DNA from: Protostelium mycophagum
Lineage: Eukaryota; Evosea; Variosea; Protosteliida; Protosteliaceae
Reading direction: 5' to 3'
Length of the DNA stretch: 64,000 bases
Assembly: GCA_002081555.1 (NCBI GenBank)
Contig: KV920997.1
Location: forward strand, 55,093 to 119,092
Numbering within the stretch: the stretch's first letter is position 1; the number at the start of each line of letters is the position of its first letter. Made by a program: the position numbers and the translations under genes. Under the pieces are notes generated by a model that saw only the letters and a list, made by a program, of their open reading frames with translations, was not told the origin of the DNA and ran no database searches. Shown in pieces: positions 24,532-35,459 of the stretch.

Positions 24532-26279
24532 ATGGCACAGAACCTCTTTTCTATGGGAGCTTCCCAGCAGAATGCAAACAAGCCGTTGATAGAGTTTCGC
24601 GCGGGAAAAATGAACTTCAACACCACAACAAATGGATTGACTGCAGATAAAAGAAAAGGTCTTTTACAAGTCATACAAACACCAGATACCCTCGTTCACG
24701 TTATCTGGAAGGACAGAACCTCAGGAGTCTTGGAAGACGTGAGCCATTCTTCCGATATTGGATTAATCTTGGGGATATACGATCTTGAGGTATTAATAGT
24801 GAACAGGATCTCATTTTGTTCCCTGGAGAAGCGACATACAAGAAGGTGAAACAGTGCACTACTGGAAGAGTTTTTCTCCTCGAGTTTAAGACCACCGGCA
24901 GAAAGCTCTTTTTCTGGGCACAAGATCCTACAGAAGATCAAGACGAAGAAAATGTTAAAAAGTTCAACCAGCACATTAACGCCACAGGCGCTACACAAGA
25001 GCCTTTAGGTGAGGACCGACCTTCTCATTATCTTTTATTTTTTGTATGGAAGTCCCCTCGACAATCGTTGATGGACATGCAGGAAATTTGAATCTACGTC
25101 TATAACCTTCTACAATACTCGAAAATCTTCTCGTGTTCGTGCTGCAAGGGCCGAACAAATAAAGAAGTATTGTATCTATTATTTATTTTATTTTCAGCTG
25201 CTTCAACTCCCGCTCCTGCCCCTTCTGTAGCACCACAGCCCGTTGTCACCCCAACTACAACAGCCGCTGTCCCCGCTACCCCCTCACGTCCCCAAAATAA
25301 CGTCGACAGTATGGATGTCGACACGACCCCCGCTCCTCCCGTTCCAGCCACCCCTGCACCGGCGCCCACCCCCGCCCAGGCGGTTAACACCCCATCTACA
25401 CCTGCCTTTACAATGTCAGATATTCAGAACGCGATTTCTTCTTTTGGAAGGGTGGCTCCAAATGCCCCGGCGAGGCCCACAGCACCAGCACAAAACCAAA
25501 ATGCCATCCAACTCTCACAATTACAAAATATCCTCTCTTCTTTCAGTGTACAACCTCGTGTCGATGGTAGGCATTTGTGATGACGCGTGATGACGTGTAC
25601 AGATGTCGTTCTCCAATCGGTTATTGACCCAGACAAGATCATGGATGTGTTGTCTGACCCTTCTGTCGTTCAACAATTGTTGCCACACTTACCCGAGCAG
25701 CAACAGTCAAGCGAGGAATTATTCAGGTCTCTTCGCAGCCCACAAGTGAGCTTGTTTATTTTTGCAAACTTTTTATCTGGTAACAATTGTAAAGAAAGCA
25801 AAAATGTGCAATACCGTTGGTTTGTCTATGACAATATTTCGGGTTCGTTCATATCGGCACAGTCTACCGCATCCCTTGCCGCACTGCGAAGTCAAGCGTG
25901 TCTGAGCGAGGCCAGTACTAAGGTGGGAGACCACTTGGGAAGCCCTCGTGACGAACTCTTTTTGTCCCCGAACGGCACCCTCCTATGCTCATCAAACTCT
26001 CAGGTTCAGCAGGCGATGTCTGTCTTCAGCAGAGCCATCCAGTCTGGGGAATTGACTGAGATGATGAGAGAACTCGGAATCAACAACTATGTAGACAGTA
26101 AGTATCTCATTTTGCATCAAGAAAGATTGGGATCTGTTGAACATATTGTGCTGTGAAGATCCTCGTCATTATTTTATTGACACCAACTAGGCGTGGAGGG
26201 CTTCCTGAAAGGGATGGAGACAGCTTACAGCAAGGATGGTGCCAGCGCTCAAAAGAAACAGAAGAAGGAGGGAGAATAA
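24532..26279 (+). CDS. ADRM1: proteasomal ubiquitin receptor ADRM1/Rpn13
   Basis: 19S proteasome subunit that binds ubiquitin and activates the UCH37 deubiquitinase. The N-terminal Pru domain is clear: LIEFRAGKMNFNTTTNGLTA, RKGLLQVIQTPDTLVHVIWK, DRTSGVLEDDLILFPGEATY, KKVKQCTTGRVFLLEFK, RKLFFWAQDPTEDQDEENVK. A long Pro/Ala/Thr-rich linker follows (about 25200-25550), then the DEUBAD domain: VIDPDKIMDVLSDPSVVQQL, LPHLPEQQQ, VQQAMSVFSRAIQSGELTEM. The end is VEGFLKGMETAYSKDG plus a Lys-rich tail. The introns at 24739 and about 25747-26004 are placed by homology; the latter, about 258 nt, splits SLRSPQ from VQQAMS. The TAA stop is inside AATAAA (26275-26280). Confidence 0.95.
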
Positions 26280-26399
26280 AATTTCTTTCTGGATTTTTTT
26301 TCAAAAAGAATATTTATTTTTCGAAATTTGAAGTTTTATGTCACGTGACGATTTCCGAAAAAAACGTGATCACATTCACGGGGTGTTCAAGAACATTCG

Positions 26400-27554
26400 A
26401 TGTTCTTCTTCAATCGCAGTCGTTTGACACTGCAAAACACTTTATTAACGACACCGGCACATCCTATTAAAGTACCCCTGTATAATCTGAGAACATTTCA
26501 TGTTACTGGTAAAGACCTATCTCAGATCATATTAGCCTTTCTTCCTGAAGGAAGATGTTACCACGTGGACCTGGCATCATTCTTTATGGAATCTTAACTC
26601 AAGTAGATGTGAGATATTCAAAGGATCCTTATATCGTACTCGGTATATCACGGGCTGCCACCGATGTGGAGATCAGAAAGGCCTTCTTCGCGGTAATTAA
26701 CCATAGACACCACGATATGACATGATCAGATCGCCAAAAAGTTTCACCCTGATGTCAAATCGACAGATCCACAAGCCAGCACCAAATATAAACAAGCTAG
26801 TGAGGCCTATGAGGTAGAGATAGACATTCCCCTCCAATCATTTTCTGATGCTTCTGCAGACTCTAAAAAATACGCCGAGAACCACACAACGGCAGGTGAG
26901 TCATTTTAAATATATGAAAAAATTTGATGAGAAGAAATAAATATTCTGAAAAACTGGCAGCAAGCGCAAGCCCAAACCGAAAAAAAAGCAGAATATTTCT
27001 ATTCAAACGACAAGAGCTCCTATTGGGACGATTTCCACAGATTCGCGAGAGCGCAGCAACAGGCACAGCAACAACAGACACAATACTTCTATACAGAAGA
27101 CGATCTGTTTGATGATTTTGAAGATTGGGAATTCTTTTCCTCAAAAGCAGGAAGGAGGGAAGAGGTGATTTTTCAATTGATATCAAAATATAATATTTCT
27201 GATACGTTTCGGATGTTGTATTAATTTACAGCAAAGCCAGAACATTAAAAAAATTATATCATATTCTTTTGCACGGGAGAATTTGAATACAAAGAACTAT
27301 TGGGAAAACCTGCCTCGATAGTAATCTCTCTCGTTAGTTAAAGAGCGGATTCACGTGATTTTACGCACACTAAAACTTCCAGGCACGCCAGAGAGCTTCA
27401 TCAAAATCGGAGCGTCAAGCTAAAAAGTCAAAGAGTAATGAAGAAAGGAAAGAGAAAAAGTATGCCGAAAGACCGAATGCAGAGTGAGTTCAATTGGAAT
27501 TGATCTAGAAGTGTTTTCGTTTGCAGACTCGCTGATTTGGGTCGGAATATATAA
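26400..27554 (+). CDS. J-domain (DnaJ/Hsp40) protein, probably mitochondrial
   Basis: Co-chaperone that stimulates Hsp70 ATPase. The N-terminus (MFFFNRSRLTLQNTLLTTPA, HPIKVPLYNLRTFH) lacks acidic residues and is hydroxylated and basic, as expected for a mitochondrial presequence. The J domain follows: KDPYIVLGISRAATDVEIRK, AFFAIAKKFHPDVKSTDP with the HPD motif, and KYKQASEAYETLK. After it comes a Gln-rich stretch (RAQQQAQQQQTQYFY), an acidic Phe-rich part (DDLFDDFEDWEFF), and a basic end. I see no Gly/Phe region or zinc finger, so it is a type III (DNAJC-like) protein. The last exon, ending at 27554, is less certain than the rest. Confidence 0.8.
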
Positions 27555-27912
27555 CTGAAAGCGAAAAAATGGAGTGTCAAGTGCATCTGCTGCATCTTCT
27601 ATAAAGTTGAGCCTGGGAGCATTTTTGTTAGTGATTTAGACGACCCAAAGTGTCTGCAGCTTTTTTTCAAACCACCAAAAAGTATGCACAAAAATAGTAA
27701 CAGTAATTGTATTCATCATTCTGGCAAAGTCGCAGAACAAAACACCAGAACATATATAATAATACAAAGACATATTTTTGTGGTGATTTGTGGTAAAAAC
27801 CCATTCAATACACTTTTTTTCCCGCGCTTTGTGTCCTTTTCTGATTGTAGATGCAATGCGATTACGTGTGCAGACTTGAGGTTCATTTTTTCATTTGCTT
27901 TCAGAAAAACGG

Positions 27913-28364
27913 AGACGACGTCCAGCGAAAATGTGAAGAAACCACCAAGTGAGTTTTTATCAAATAGAATTCTTCCTAAACCTCGCAGAACCACCAGCCG
28001 GCTACAAAAAGTGAGATTCATATGTCTAAATCTGCTGATTTTTCGGTGATGTGCAAATGCGTTTTCAATGGGTTTATGTCAATCTTCTGTGCATTAATCA
28101 ACATTTGATTTTATTATTCAGGGTGAAGGCTAAGCAGTGGGACGAAAAACTGAATCAATGGGTGAATCAGGAAGTCTACATCAAAGACCAGGTGAAATAT
28201 CACGGAGATTTCATCGGAATTCCTCTGAAATGTCCAGGTTGTACAGAGGCCGAAAGTGAGGTCTCGGGACAACATTTTCCCAGACCTTTTCGAATTTGTG
28301 TACGCAATGGAAGGAAACGGAAGAGGTCGACGCAGGCGGTGAAAACCCGCGACGATCGTTGTAG
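27913..28364 (+). CDS. 3' part of an unrecognised gene
   Basis: Four short exons in consistent phase encode KTETTSSENVKKPPKPPAG, YKKVKAKQWDEKLNQWVNQE, VYIKDQVVQRPK and TFSNLCTQWKETEEVDAGGE, NPRRSL, ending at a TAG at 28362-28364. The basic, Trp-containing peptide is clearly protein-like, but I do not recognise it. The start was not found; upstream exons may lie between 27560 and 27900, or it may be an alternative end of the J-domain gene. Confidence 0.4.
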
Positions 28365-29112
28365 AAGTGGAATGTCCAATAAAGACGTCTTTTCATGAAT
28401 TCTTTGTTGGTGCATTGGCGCTGATGTGTTCAGAACCAATTTGAAAGGCACTCGGCCAACTCCGAACATAAGACAGGAAGGATGTACATCTTAAGGACCA
28501 GCATGGCGGGTATTATACAAATTTGCATTGTAAAGGGAAGAAAGAAGCAAAAAAATTGACGGTGTACCCTATCGACCACCCAACCTTCCAGGCTGATCTC
28601 AGACGCAGTATCCTCACACTCTATCGATACCGAGGGTTTTCGTTGCTCAGTTTCCTGCCTCACGCGGTCCCCCTCTGTTCAACACCCGAGACACAGAGAG
28701 CTTCCTCTCCATGCCTCTGGCGATACCGAAGTTGCGAACGGGAGCATCCTCTACAACCAGTGATCTGGCGTACAGATGGCTTCCTTGACATCCCATCAAT
28801 TCAAATGTGCGGCCAGGCAGCCGTAACAGGTGGTTGCAACCCACCCCACGATAATCGGGCAAAGTTGAAGTAGGTCGGAAATAATCTGATTGAGATGTTT
28901 TTTATTATGGGAATTTGCAACTTGCGAGACGACGTTCTTACCGATCACGTTTTGAGGGAACAATAATTACAGAGCAGGTTGGCTTAAAAAAACTACAGAT
29001 GTGAGGGCGATCACCTGTCAAGTTGTAGGTGTCATGACAATGACACGATGCATCCACGCTTGCAAATGTTGTTTGATTTATCTTGCCTCCTTGAAAAATC
29101 GACAAGACAATT
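28365..29112. other. unassigned region with open frames on both strands
   Basis: Between the end of the unknown gene and the P450 stub both strands are open for about 70-115 codons (for example 28523-28873 plus, 28647-28862 minus), but none reads as a known family and no convincing splice structure emerged. This may be decayed P450 sequence or an unrecognised gene. Confidence 0.3.
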
Positions 29113-29423
29113 TTATTGTTCGTGCGCATCTCTTGGAGCCAGAGTGAGGTACACACCATTCATTGGTTTGCAAATTCCAGTTTGGTCGACTTCTAACTTG
29201 TACCCTTCTGCCACATCCAACTACAACGCGTCAGTGAAAAATCAGTGAGACATGCGTGGTCTTGCCTTGTAGTTGTTGAGGATGACAGCGGTGATGGCTC
29301 TCAGCTCTAAAAGTGCCAAGTTCTTGCCGAGGCAACTGTGTGTGCCCCAAGAGAAGGTCATCTCTGGCAGTTTAGTCTTCTGTCCTCTTCTTTGAAGATA
29401 AGAAGGACATTTTTATTACAGAC
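29113..29423 (-). pseudogene. cytochrome P450 3' end only (probable truncated gene)
   Basis: The minus strand encodes the P450 haem-binding loop FSWGTHSCLGKNLALLELRA with its cysteine ligand, preceded by QRRGQKTKLPEMT and followed by ITAVILNNYK. It then continues across an intron to LDVAEGYKLEVDQTGICKPM and the C-terminal VYLTLAPRDAHEQ. The intron appears to use a GC donor (CTACAAG-GCAAGA) and ends in CTGACGCGTTGTAG. No upstream P450 exons exist: double stop codons lie at about 29423, and the lysine aminotransferase gene ends at 29481. The catalytic helices, oxygen-binding groove and ExxR are missing. The frame is otherwise intact, so truncation looks recent. The TAA stop is inside AATAAA. 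Confidence 0.75.
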
Positions 29424-29480
29424 AAATAATAGATTATAGTCAAGCATAATATAGCTGGATCGAACAACAACACCATTAAT

Positions 29481-31235
29481 TTATAGAGCTGCCTTAGGTG
29501 AGGAGAGAGCTTGTAAAGAAGAGTCCAAAATCTGTGTCATCTGGTCCACAGCCTCCATTGTACAATCAAGGACGGGTCTGAATCTCACCGTTGTAGATCC
29601 ACAGCTGAGTAAGAGGGCCCCCTTGTCCCAGACCAAAGACTTTAACTTGGACAAATGCTCTTCTGTGGGAAGATCAAAAGCACAGATGAGTCCTGCTCGT
29701 GTCAAAAATGACATAATGACATGTCTGAAAGTCTTACCCTTTCCTCTGGCGTTGGAGACGAGTTGTGGGTACTTCTTCTGGAGTTGTTCCAAGTTACGGA
29801 GGAAGTAAGCTCCAACTCTGGCAGCATTGTCGACGAGGTTGTCTTCTTCGATGATTTCGAGGAATTTTCTGCTTCTCACCATGTCTACGAGGTTTCCTCC
29901 CCAGGTGGAGTTAATACGGGATGACACCTGCCAGATGTCAGAATGTCACTTCAGACATTTATCTTCTCACCTTGAAGACGTTGTCGGGAACGACATCGAT
30001 GCGGTCGGTTGTCATGATTCCGCAAACTATGTCTGTCAGTTTCTGATGCATTCTCATCTGACAAAGTATCACCTTGGGCCTTCTTTCCAAAGCAGATGAT
30101 GTCTGGAACAGCTCCATAGTGCTGGAAGGACCAGAATTTTCCTGAAAGTCCCATACCGGCTTGCACCTACCAACCTCAGCGAATGTGTCACAAAGAGATC
30201 AAAGTATTTATAACAGACGAAAATTCATTTGTTATAAAAACTCTGCAGTGAGCCGAAATTCACCTCATCAGCGATGAAGAGGGTGTCGTATCTGTTGCAA
30301 ATATCGCGAAGGGCAGACCAAAATTCGGGTCTGAAGTGGTTGTCTCCTCCTTCACTCTGCACAGGCTCCAACAATATAGCCGCCACATCAGCACCTTCCT
30401 TCTTTAGGATGTCCTCGATGTGTGCCAAGACCTTCTTCTCAGCTTGGGCCACTTTGGCGTTGTTTTCGGCGTTAAGAGGAAAAGTGACTTTGGGGTTTTC
30501 AACACGAGGCCAGTCCTCAAAGAGGGCAAAGTATTTGTACTTGTTAGGGTCCTGTGTGTTGGTGATGGAGAGTGTGTAACCACCACGTCCGTGGAAGGCC
30601 TCCTTGAAATGAAGGATCTTCTTTCCGCGCTCACCGAGGCCCTTGGAAAGGTTAAGTCTGACCTTCCAATCGAAGGCAGCCTTGAGTGCATTCTCGACTG
30701 CATTGGAACCTCCTTGGATCAAGAAGAGGTGCTGCTTAGATTTAGAGGATGGAAGATACAATCATAACAAGAGACCTTGAAAGCGGGAGGCATGGCCACA
30801 CGTTCGAAGGTGGCGACAAACTGGGCCATCTCGACGGTGTAGACATCAGAATTGGCAGGGTTGTGTAATGCGACCTGATCCGTCAGAACATCGCCTGACA
30901 CAAAGTCTATCTCACCTTGGCGATCGACTCGAGGAACTTCTTGTCACTGGTGATCTTGGGATGATTGTGACTGAGTGGCCAACTTCCAAAGAAGGAGAAG
31001 AAATCGAGGTACTCCTTACCGGTGACCTTGTCACGAAGCTTCATTCCATGGCTCTTGTCAAGGTCGTAAACCATGTCGTAACCATCGACCAACATGACAC
31101 GATTGAGAGTAGAGTGGACCTGAGAGGCCTGGAGATTCTCCACCTGAAATTATTAGGAATTGATGAAGATTAATCTATGAATGCCAGATGATGGAGAACG
31201 GAACTCACTTGTGCTTTGCTCAATCTACCAGTCAT
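29481..31235 (-). CDS. L-lysine 6-aminotransferase (class III PLP enzyme)
   Basis: Transfers the epsilon-amino group of lysine to 2-oxoglutarate, giving a semialdehyde that cyclises to piperideine-6-carboxylate. The start at 31235 reads MTGRLSKAQVENLQASQVHS; the ATG exon is 27 nt. Then come YLDFFSFFGSWPLSHNHPKI, VALHNPANSDVYTVEMAQFV, QHLFLIQGGSNAVENALKAA, FHGRGGYTLSITNTQDPNKY, ILLEPVQSEGGDNHFRPEFW, LFIADEVQAGMGLSGKFW, and PDIICFGKKAQ with the PLP-binding lysine. STWGGNLVDMVRSRKFLEII and VRFRPVLDCTMEAVDQM complete the small domain. The LAT-specific GSWPLSHNHP region favours lysine over GABA or ornithine as substrate. The gene sits between the P450 stub and the ArfGAP-SH2 gene, all on the minus strand. 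Confidence 0.9.
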
Positions 31236-31450
31236 TGTCTGTGCTCTAATGATGCAATCACTCGGAAAATGTGCTCTTCCTCATTAATCTTAGGATTTGT
31301 CGACGTTATCTCGAGAAACACCGGAATCTCCGCCATTAACTCAGAAGTTCCTACAAGCGAACTAAAAAACGCGGACAAAGATGAAAATACTGGGATTCGA
31401 GCCATGGAGATGTCAATATCACGTGACCGTCTTTATTGGAATTATGGTGC

Positions 31451-34249
31451 TCACATTCTGTCAAATCTCGGAGGTGCCTTCAACCTTTTGGTCTCTGGTG
31501 CTGATTCTATAAGCTGGATCAAAGTAGGGTACACCTGTTGTTAATTCAGCCTCTATATTGTGTCATTCAGGTGTGAAAACGTACATCGCGACTCTCTTGG
31601 AATCTGTATCCCTTCGGATCAGGTTCGATCAATGTATGAGAAATGGATCTCTTCGACAAACTGAAGAACGTTACGGCATAAGAATCCTGCTCTCTTTAAG
31701 GATCATCTCGTCCAAACCCAAAATGATTCACCTTGATGGATGATTTCCTAACCAGGAAAGAATCATACGGACAGTTTAAGAGGATCTTCTCGGCTTCTTC
31801 TCTCTCTATCGCGCCAAAGTACCAGTCCATTCGACTCAGATTAAACCATTGAGACCAGTCCACTTGTTCTTCTCCTTCCTTAAGAGATGAGAAGATGGTC
31901 TTTTCACATTTGTCAAACATTGGAGTGTCTTCTCATGAAAGAAGATAAAGACGTACTTGTAGGTGGATTTTTGTCTCGGCTGACGGTGCTCGGGGTCGGT
32001 TGCTTTGTGCTGGGGGTCGATTGTTATGTACAGGAGGGGGGGTGTCGTTCTACAACGTTCAGATTCTCAGAAGTAAAATGTACACAAAGACTCAATATTC
32101 TTAGGTTTGTTGCGAGTGTGGCACAACAATACAATAGGTCCAAGAGATATCTCACCTGTATGTCGTGGATCGCACCCTCATTGAGACATTCATCAATGTG
32201 ATTATTGATGGCTTGATTGCTCATGCTGCTAGGAAATCTCATGCTGCAGATCGGGCACTTGTTTTCGCTTTCTTGGGTAGCAGCCACAGGTACTGGAGTG
32301 GAAGTGCTTCCACCTGTCGTCCTGGTAACATTCAGAATGTGACAAGATGTCAAGACATCATATTTCGAAACTTCAAAAAAGCCAAAGGAATAGAAATTAT
32401 ATTTTTGGGTATCCGAAAAATCAAAATTAATTGAAATAAAATATCTCGTCTACAACGCGCCAGACGAACCTTCTTGGAGAAATCTTGGAAGGGTTGCTAG
32501 GTGTCGGGTTTCCTATGTTCAGATTCAATTTTCCCAGCGTGTTGGTCAGATTTTGCGTGTTGTTTGACGTTTGGGGCTGGGTCTGAGTCTGGACTGGCGG
32601 GATGGAGTTTCTGGGAGGTTGCTGTTGCTCCATCACAGGTGCCGGTTTCGCGCTGGGCCCAAGGAGAAAATCAAAGTCAAAATCGTTCTATCTCGTTCAG
32701 AAAAACGAATACTTTCCACGATTATTTTTGTTTCAAAGAGGGAGGATAAAAAATTTGTTTTGGGTCTGTCCTCACCTGCTTTGGCTGTGCAGCAGGCTGC
32801 GTCGCAAACGCTTGTGCCGCGGAGTTGTTGGAGGCAAAAGGGTTACTCGAGATGTTGTTCTGGTTTTGGTTGACTTGTGAGTATCCTTGTTGTTGATTCG
32901 GCATATTCTGACCTGGCACAAATGATTGAGGCTGCGAGAACTGATTATTTGGAATATTCTGTTGATAACTGTTGGGCATAAAGTTTTGTGCCCCAAAGTT
33001 CTGTCCTTGTGTTGGCATCTGCTGTTTTATCTCAGTGAAACTTCATCGAAAGTTCGTGGAGAATTAACCTGTTGTGGATTGGCGTAAGGATTTCCCTGGG
33101 GAGCAGTGAAAGAGCCGGTGGATGGCAGCACGTTTTGTCCTTGTGTTGGCATCTGCTGTTGTCTTTGTTGGGTGAATTGTGGCATGTGTTCTTGCTGTCC
33201 TTGGTTCATCCACTGTTGTTGCTGCTGGTTATATTGTTGCTGTTGGAATTGCTGCTGTTGGAATTGTTGCTGTTGTTGGAATTGTGGTTGTTGCTGCTGT
33301 TGGAATTGTTGCTGTTGTTGGAATTGTTGCTGCTGTTGGAATTGTGGTTGTTGCTGATTGAATTGTGGTTGTTGTTGATTGAATTGTTGCTGCTGCGGCT
33401 GTTGGTACACTGAATGCCCGTTGTTTTGATTATTTGCAGTGTATTGCTGAACATTTTGTTGGTTATTGTGTATTCCGGGTGCTATCTGAAAGTCAACGAT
33501 CACAGCCCATGAGTTAGGCAGAGATAAACATCGATTTCAATGATGGTTACAATTTCTTACGTGAGAAAGGGTCGAAATCTGGCTCCTTATTAACAGCAGA
33601 AGTAGAAGGAACATCATCCCAATCGATCAACGATTGCTGCCACATGTCAGTAATGTCCATCTCACGTCTGATCTCACTCTTGGTGGTTGTGGTTGAGTGA
33701 CAGGCTTGGCTTTCTCGGGTACACTCTGTGTACTTGCTCTACTGCTGCTATTGTCCTTTGTGCTCGGCTGTGATGACGTGGCTCCTCTGGAGGAATCATA
33801 CCACCTCTTATCGGCGTAAGTCGCGCGAATAAATTCTCGAATTCGTTGAACTGCGTTGGGCTCTGGCTCAGAGAACTCTTTAGGGGACCAACGTGCACGC
33901 CATATCTCGCGGGCGACTGCGTTGCCCTGATCGCACAATTTCCTGTTCAATATCAGAAGTGATTTGACATTTCGATTCGTCTCACTGGACTTCTTCGTCT
34001 TTGAAAGTGCTCATAGAAGGTGACTTGATCTTATGGTTGAATTCTCGGCTGCGATGGGTTAATCATCGTCAAGTCTGGAACTAAGACTCACTGAATACCA
34101 GAACAAGTAGCACAGACCCAAGTACCAAAATCTAACACGACGTATTGGGGATACTGTTGCAGACAATCCATACATTTCTTGTTTTCTGGCTTGTTCCTCA
34201 GCTCCTTCAGTATATTCAAATTCTTCTCCTCTTGTTTTTTCGCTTGCAT
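31451..34249 (-). CDS. AGFG-like ArfGAP with Q/N-rich linker, zinc finger and C-terminal SH2
   Basis: ATG 34249 begins MQAKKQEEKNLNILKELRNK, like AGFG1/HRB. The ArfGAP zinc finger follows: CMDCLQQYPQYVVLDFGTWV, CATCSGIQ, then REFNHKIKSPSMSTFKDEEV and EFIRATYADKRWYD. The linker is low-complexity, with a Gln-rich block (33206-33420) and Asn/Gln-rich NQNQNNISSNPF stretches. Next is a two-Cys/His/Cys finger CPICSMRFPSSMSNQAINNH, IDEC (UBZ-like), a Pro-rich exon (NDTPPPVHNNRPPAQSNRPR), then an SH2 domain: WYFGAIEREEAEKILLNC, DSFLVRKSSIK, DSYAVTFFSLSKRSISHTLI, YPTLIQLIE. The FLVR arginine is present. The joins HDIQ/NDTP, IHLQ/EGEE and SSIK/DSYA keep phase 0, supporting one gene, but transcript proof is missing. 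Likely role: Arf or coat-linked trafficking coupled to phosphotyrosine. Confidence 0.72.
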
Positions 34250-34466
34250 CGTCTCTTCTTGGAACCGATTGATGTCCAACGAACGGTTTTCGTACGTAAA
34301 TGTAAAACTTGGTTGTAGAGAAGTTATCGCCACGTGATTTATCGTTGAGATATCATAGTCCTTCAGCGAACTTCCATCACCCAACGAAGGATCGACCAGA
34401 AAAGAACGTGTGAGTTCGAGATATAGTGTATCAGATATTGGTTGGGAAACTGAAATATAATAGAAC
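34250..34466. promoter_or_regulatory. bidirectional promoter between ArfGAP-SH2 and START genes
   Basis: The two start codons (34249 minus, 34467 plus) face away from each other across about 217 bases, so both promoters must lie here. The space is open in one minus-strand frame, which could also be an N-terminal extension of the ArfGAP gene. No TATA box stands out. Confidence 0.5.
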
Positions 34467-35268
34467 ATGGCAGCCATCCCAACTGAATACCCTCCCGCTA
34501 CGGCAAACGACTTTACTGATTTCATCAACTTTGCAGAGTCCTCTGCTGGCTGGAGTGAGGCTTACACCTCTGAGCGCGTTCATGTCTGGGATCAGAAGGT
34601 ATAATTATAATGGATGGCCGTATATTCATTTGGGTGCAGTCGGACAAATCAGCAATCAACGTCGTCAAATTGCATGCCATCTTCCCTGACCTTGATGCTG
34701 GAATCCTCTACGACGTCCTGCACGATCCTGAGTACCGCACTGTTTGGGACGAGAACATGATCGAGGGATTTTGTATTGAGAAGATCGACAGCAACAACGA
34801 CGTTGGATACTACTCTGCAAAGGTAAGTTAAATTTCTACTGTTCTCTTCTTTTTTTTTGATGGCTTCAGGCTCCTCTTGGAATTTCTAACCGCGACTTTG
34901 TCAATGAGCGCTCCTGGAGAGTAACAGAGAACACTGAATTTCTCATCATGAACCACAGTGTGGTCCATCCTAAACAGCCAGAGAAGAAGGGCTTTGTTAG
35001 AGCCAACTCGATCCGCACAGGTTATCTTGTCCGTGCTCTCTCCGCCGGTGGTTGCGAAATGACATACATCACGCAGACTGATCCTAAGGGTAATCTGGCT
35101 TGCATCCATTCGAAACTGATGTGATTAGGATGGATCCCCACCATGGTGACCAACAAGGCCACAAAGACCTTCGCACCCAAGATCATCGAGAAACTGGAGA
35201 AGGCTGCAGCTAAATACCCAGAGTGGAAGGCACAGCACAACCCCGACGACAAGCCCTGGAGAGCATGA
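34467..35268 (+). CDS. START-domain lipid-transfer protein (PCTP/STARD-like)
   Basis: Single START domain for binding and moving a lipid such as phosphatidylcholine. MAAIPTEYPPATANDFTDFI leads to WSEAYTSERVHVWDQKV, KLHAIFPDLDAGILYDVLHD, PEYRTVWDENMIEGFCIEKI, DVGYYSAKAPLGISNRDFVN, ERSWR, HSVVHPKQPEKKGFVRANSI, GYLVRALSAGGCEMTYITQT and WIPTMVTNKATKTFAPKIIE. The pattern closest in my memory is STARD2/STARD10. Three short introns are placed at the conserved positions after QK, SAK and DPK. No membrane anchor or PH domain is present, so it is likely cytosolic. An AATAAA lies about 20 nt after the stop. Confidence 0.9.
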
Positions 35269-35459
35269 GGCTCTGTTTTCCCGGAGACAAAATAAAAGAA
35301 TTTAGAGAAAGTCGTTGTAAAATGGACACGAAACCTTTTTCTTCCGGCTGGAGAGATCGTTCTATCCATTCACAAGTCGAAAAAGAAGTTCACACAGAGG
35401 ACAGAGCGGCCGAGACCGATATTAACAAGTAGAAAACTTCTTTGAATTGGTTCTTGCCC

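Noticed and set aside
25750-26004. Extra ADRM1 exon coding LRSQACLSEAST
   Set aside because: Homology joins SLRSPQ directly to VQQAMS and a donor/acceptor pair brackets the stretch, so it is intron.
33072-33413. Leucine-rich plus-strand frame
   Set aside because: It is the complement of the CAA/CAG Gln repeats of the ArfGAP-SH2 linker; the reverse strand gives a hydrophobic Leu frame by composition.
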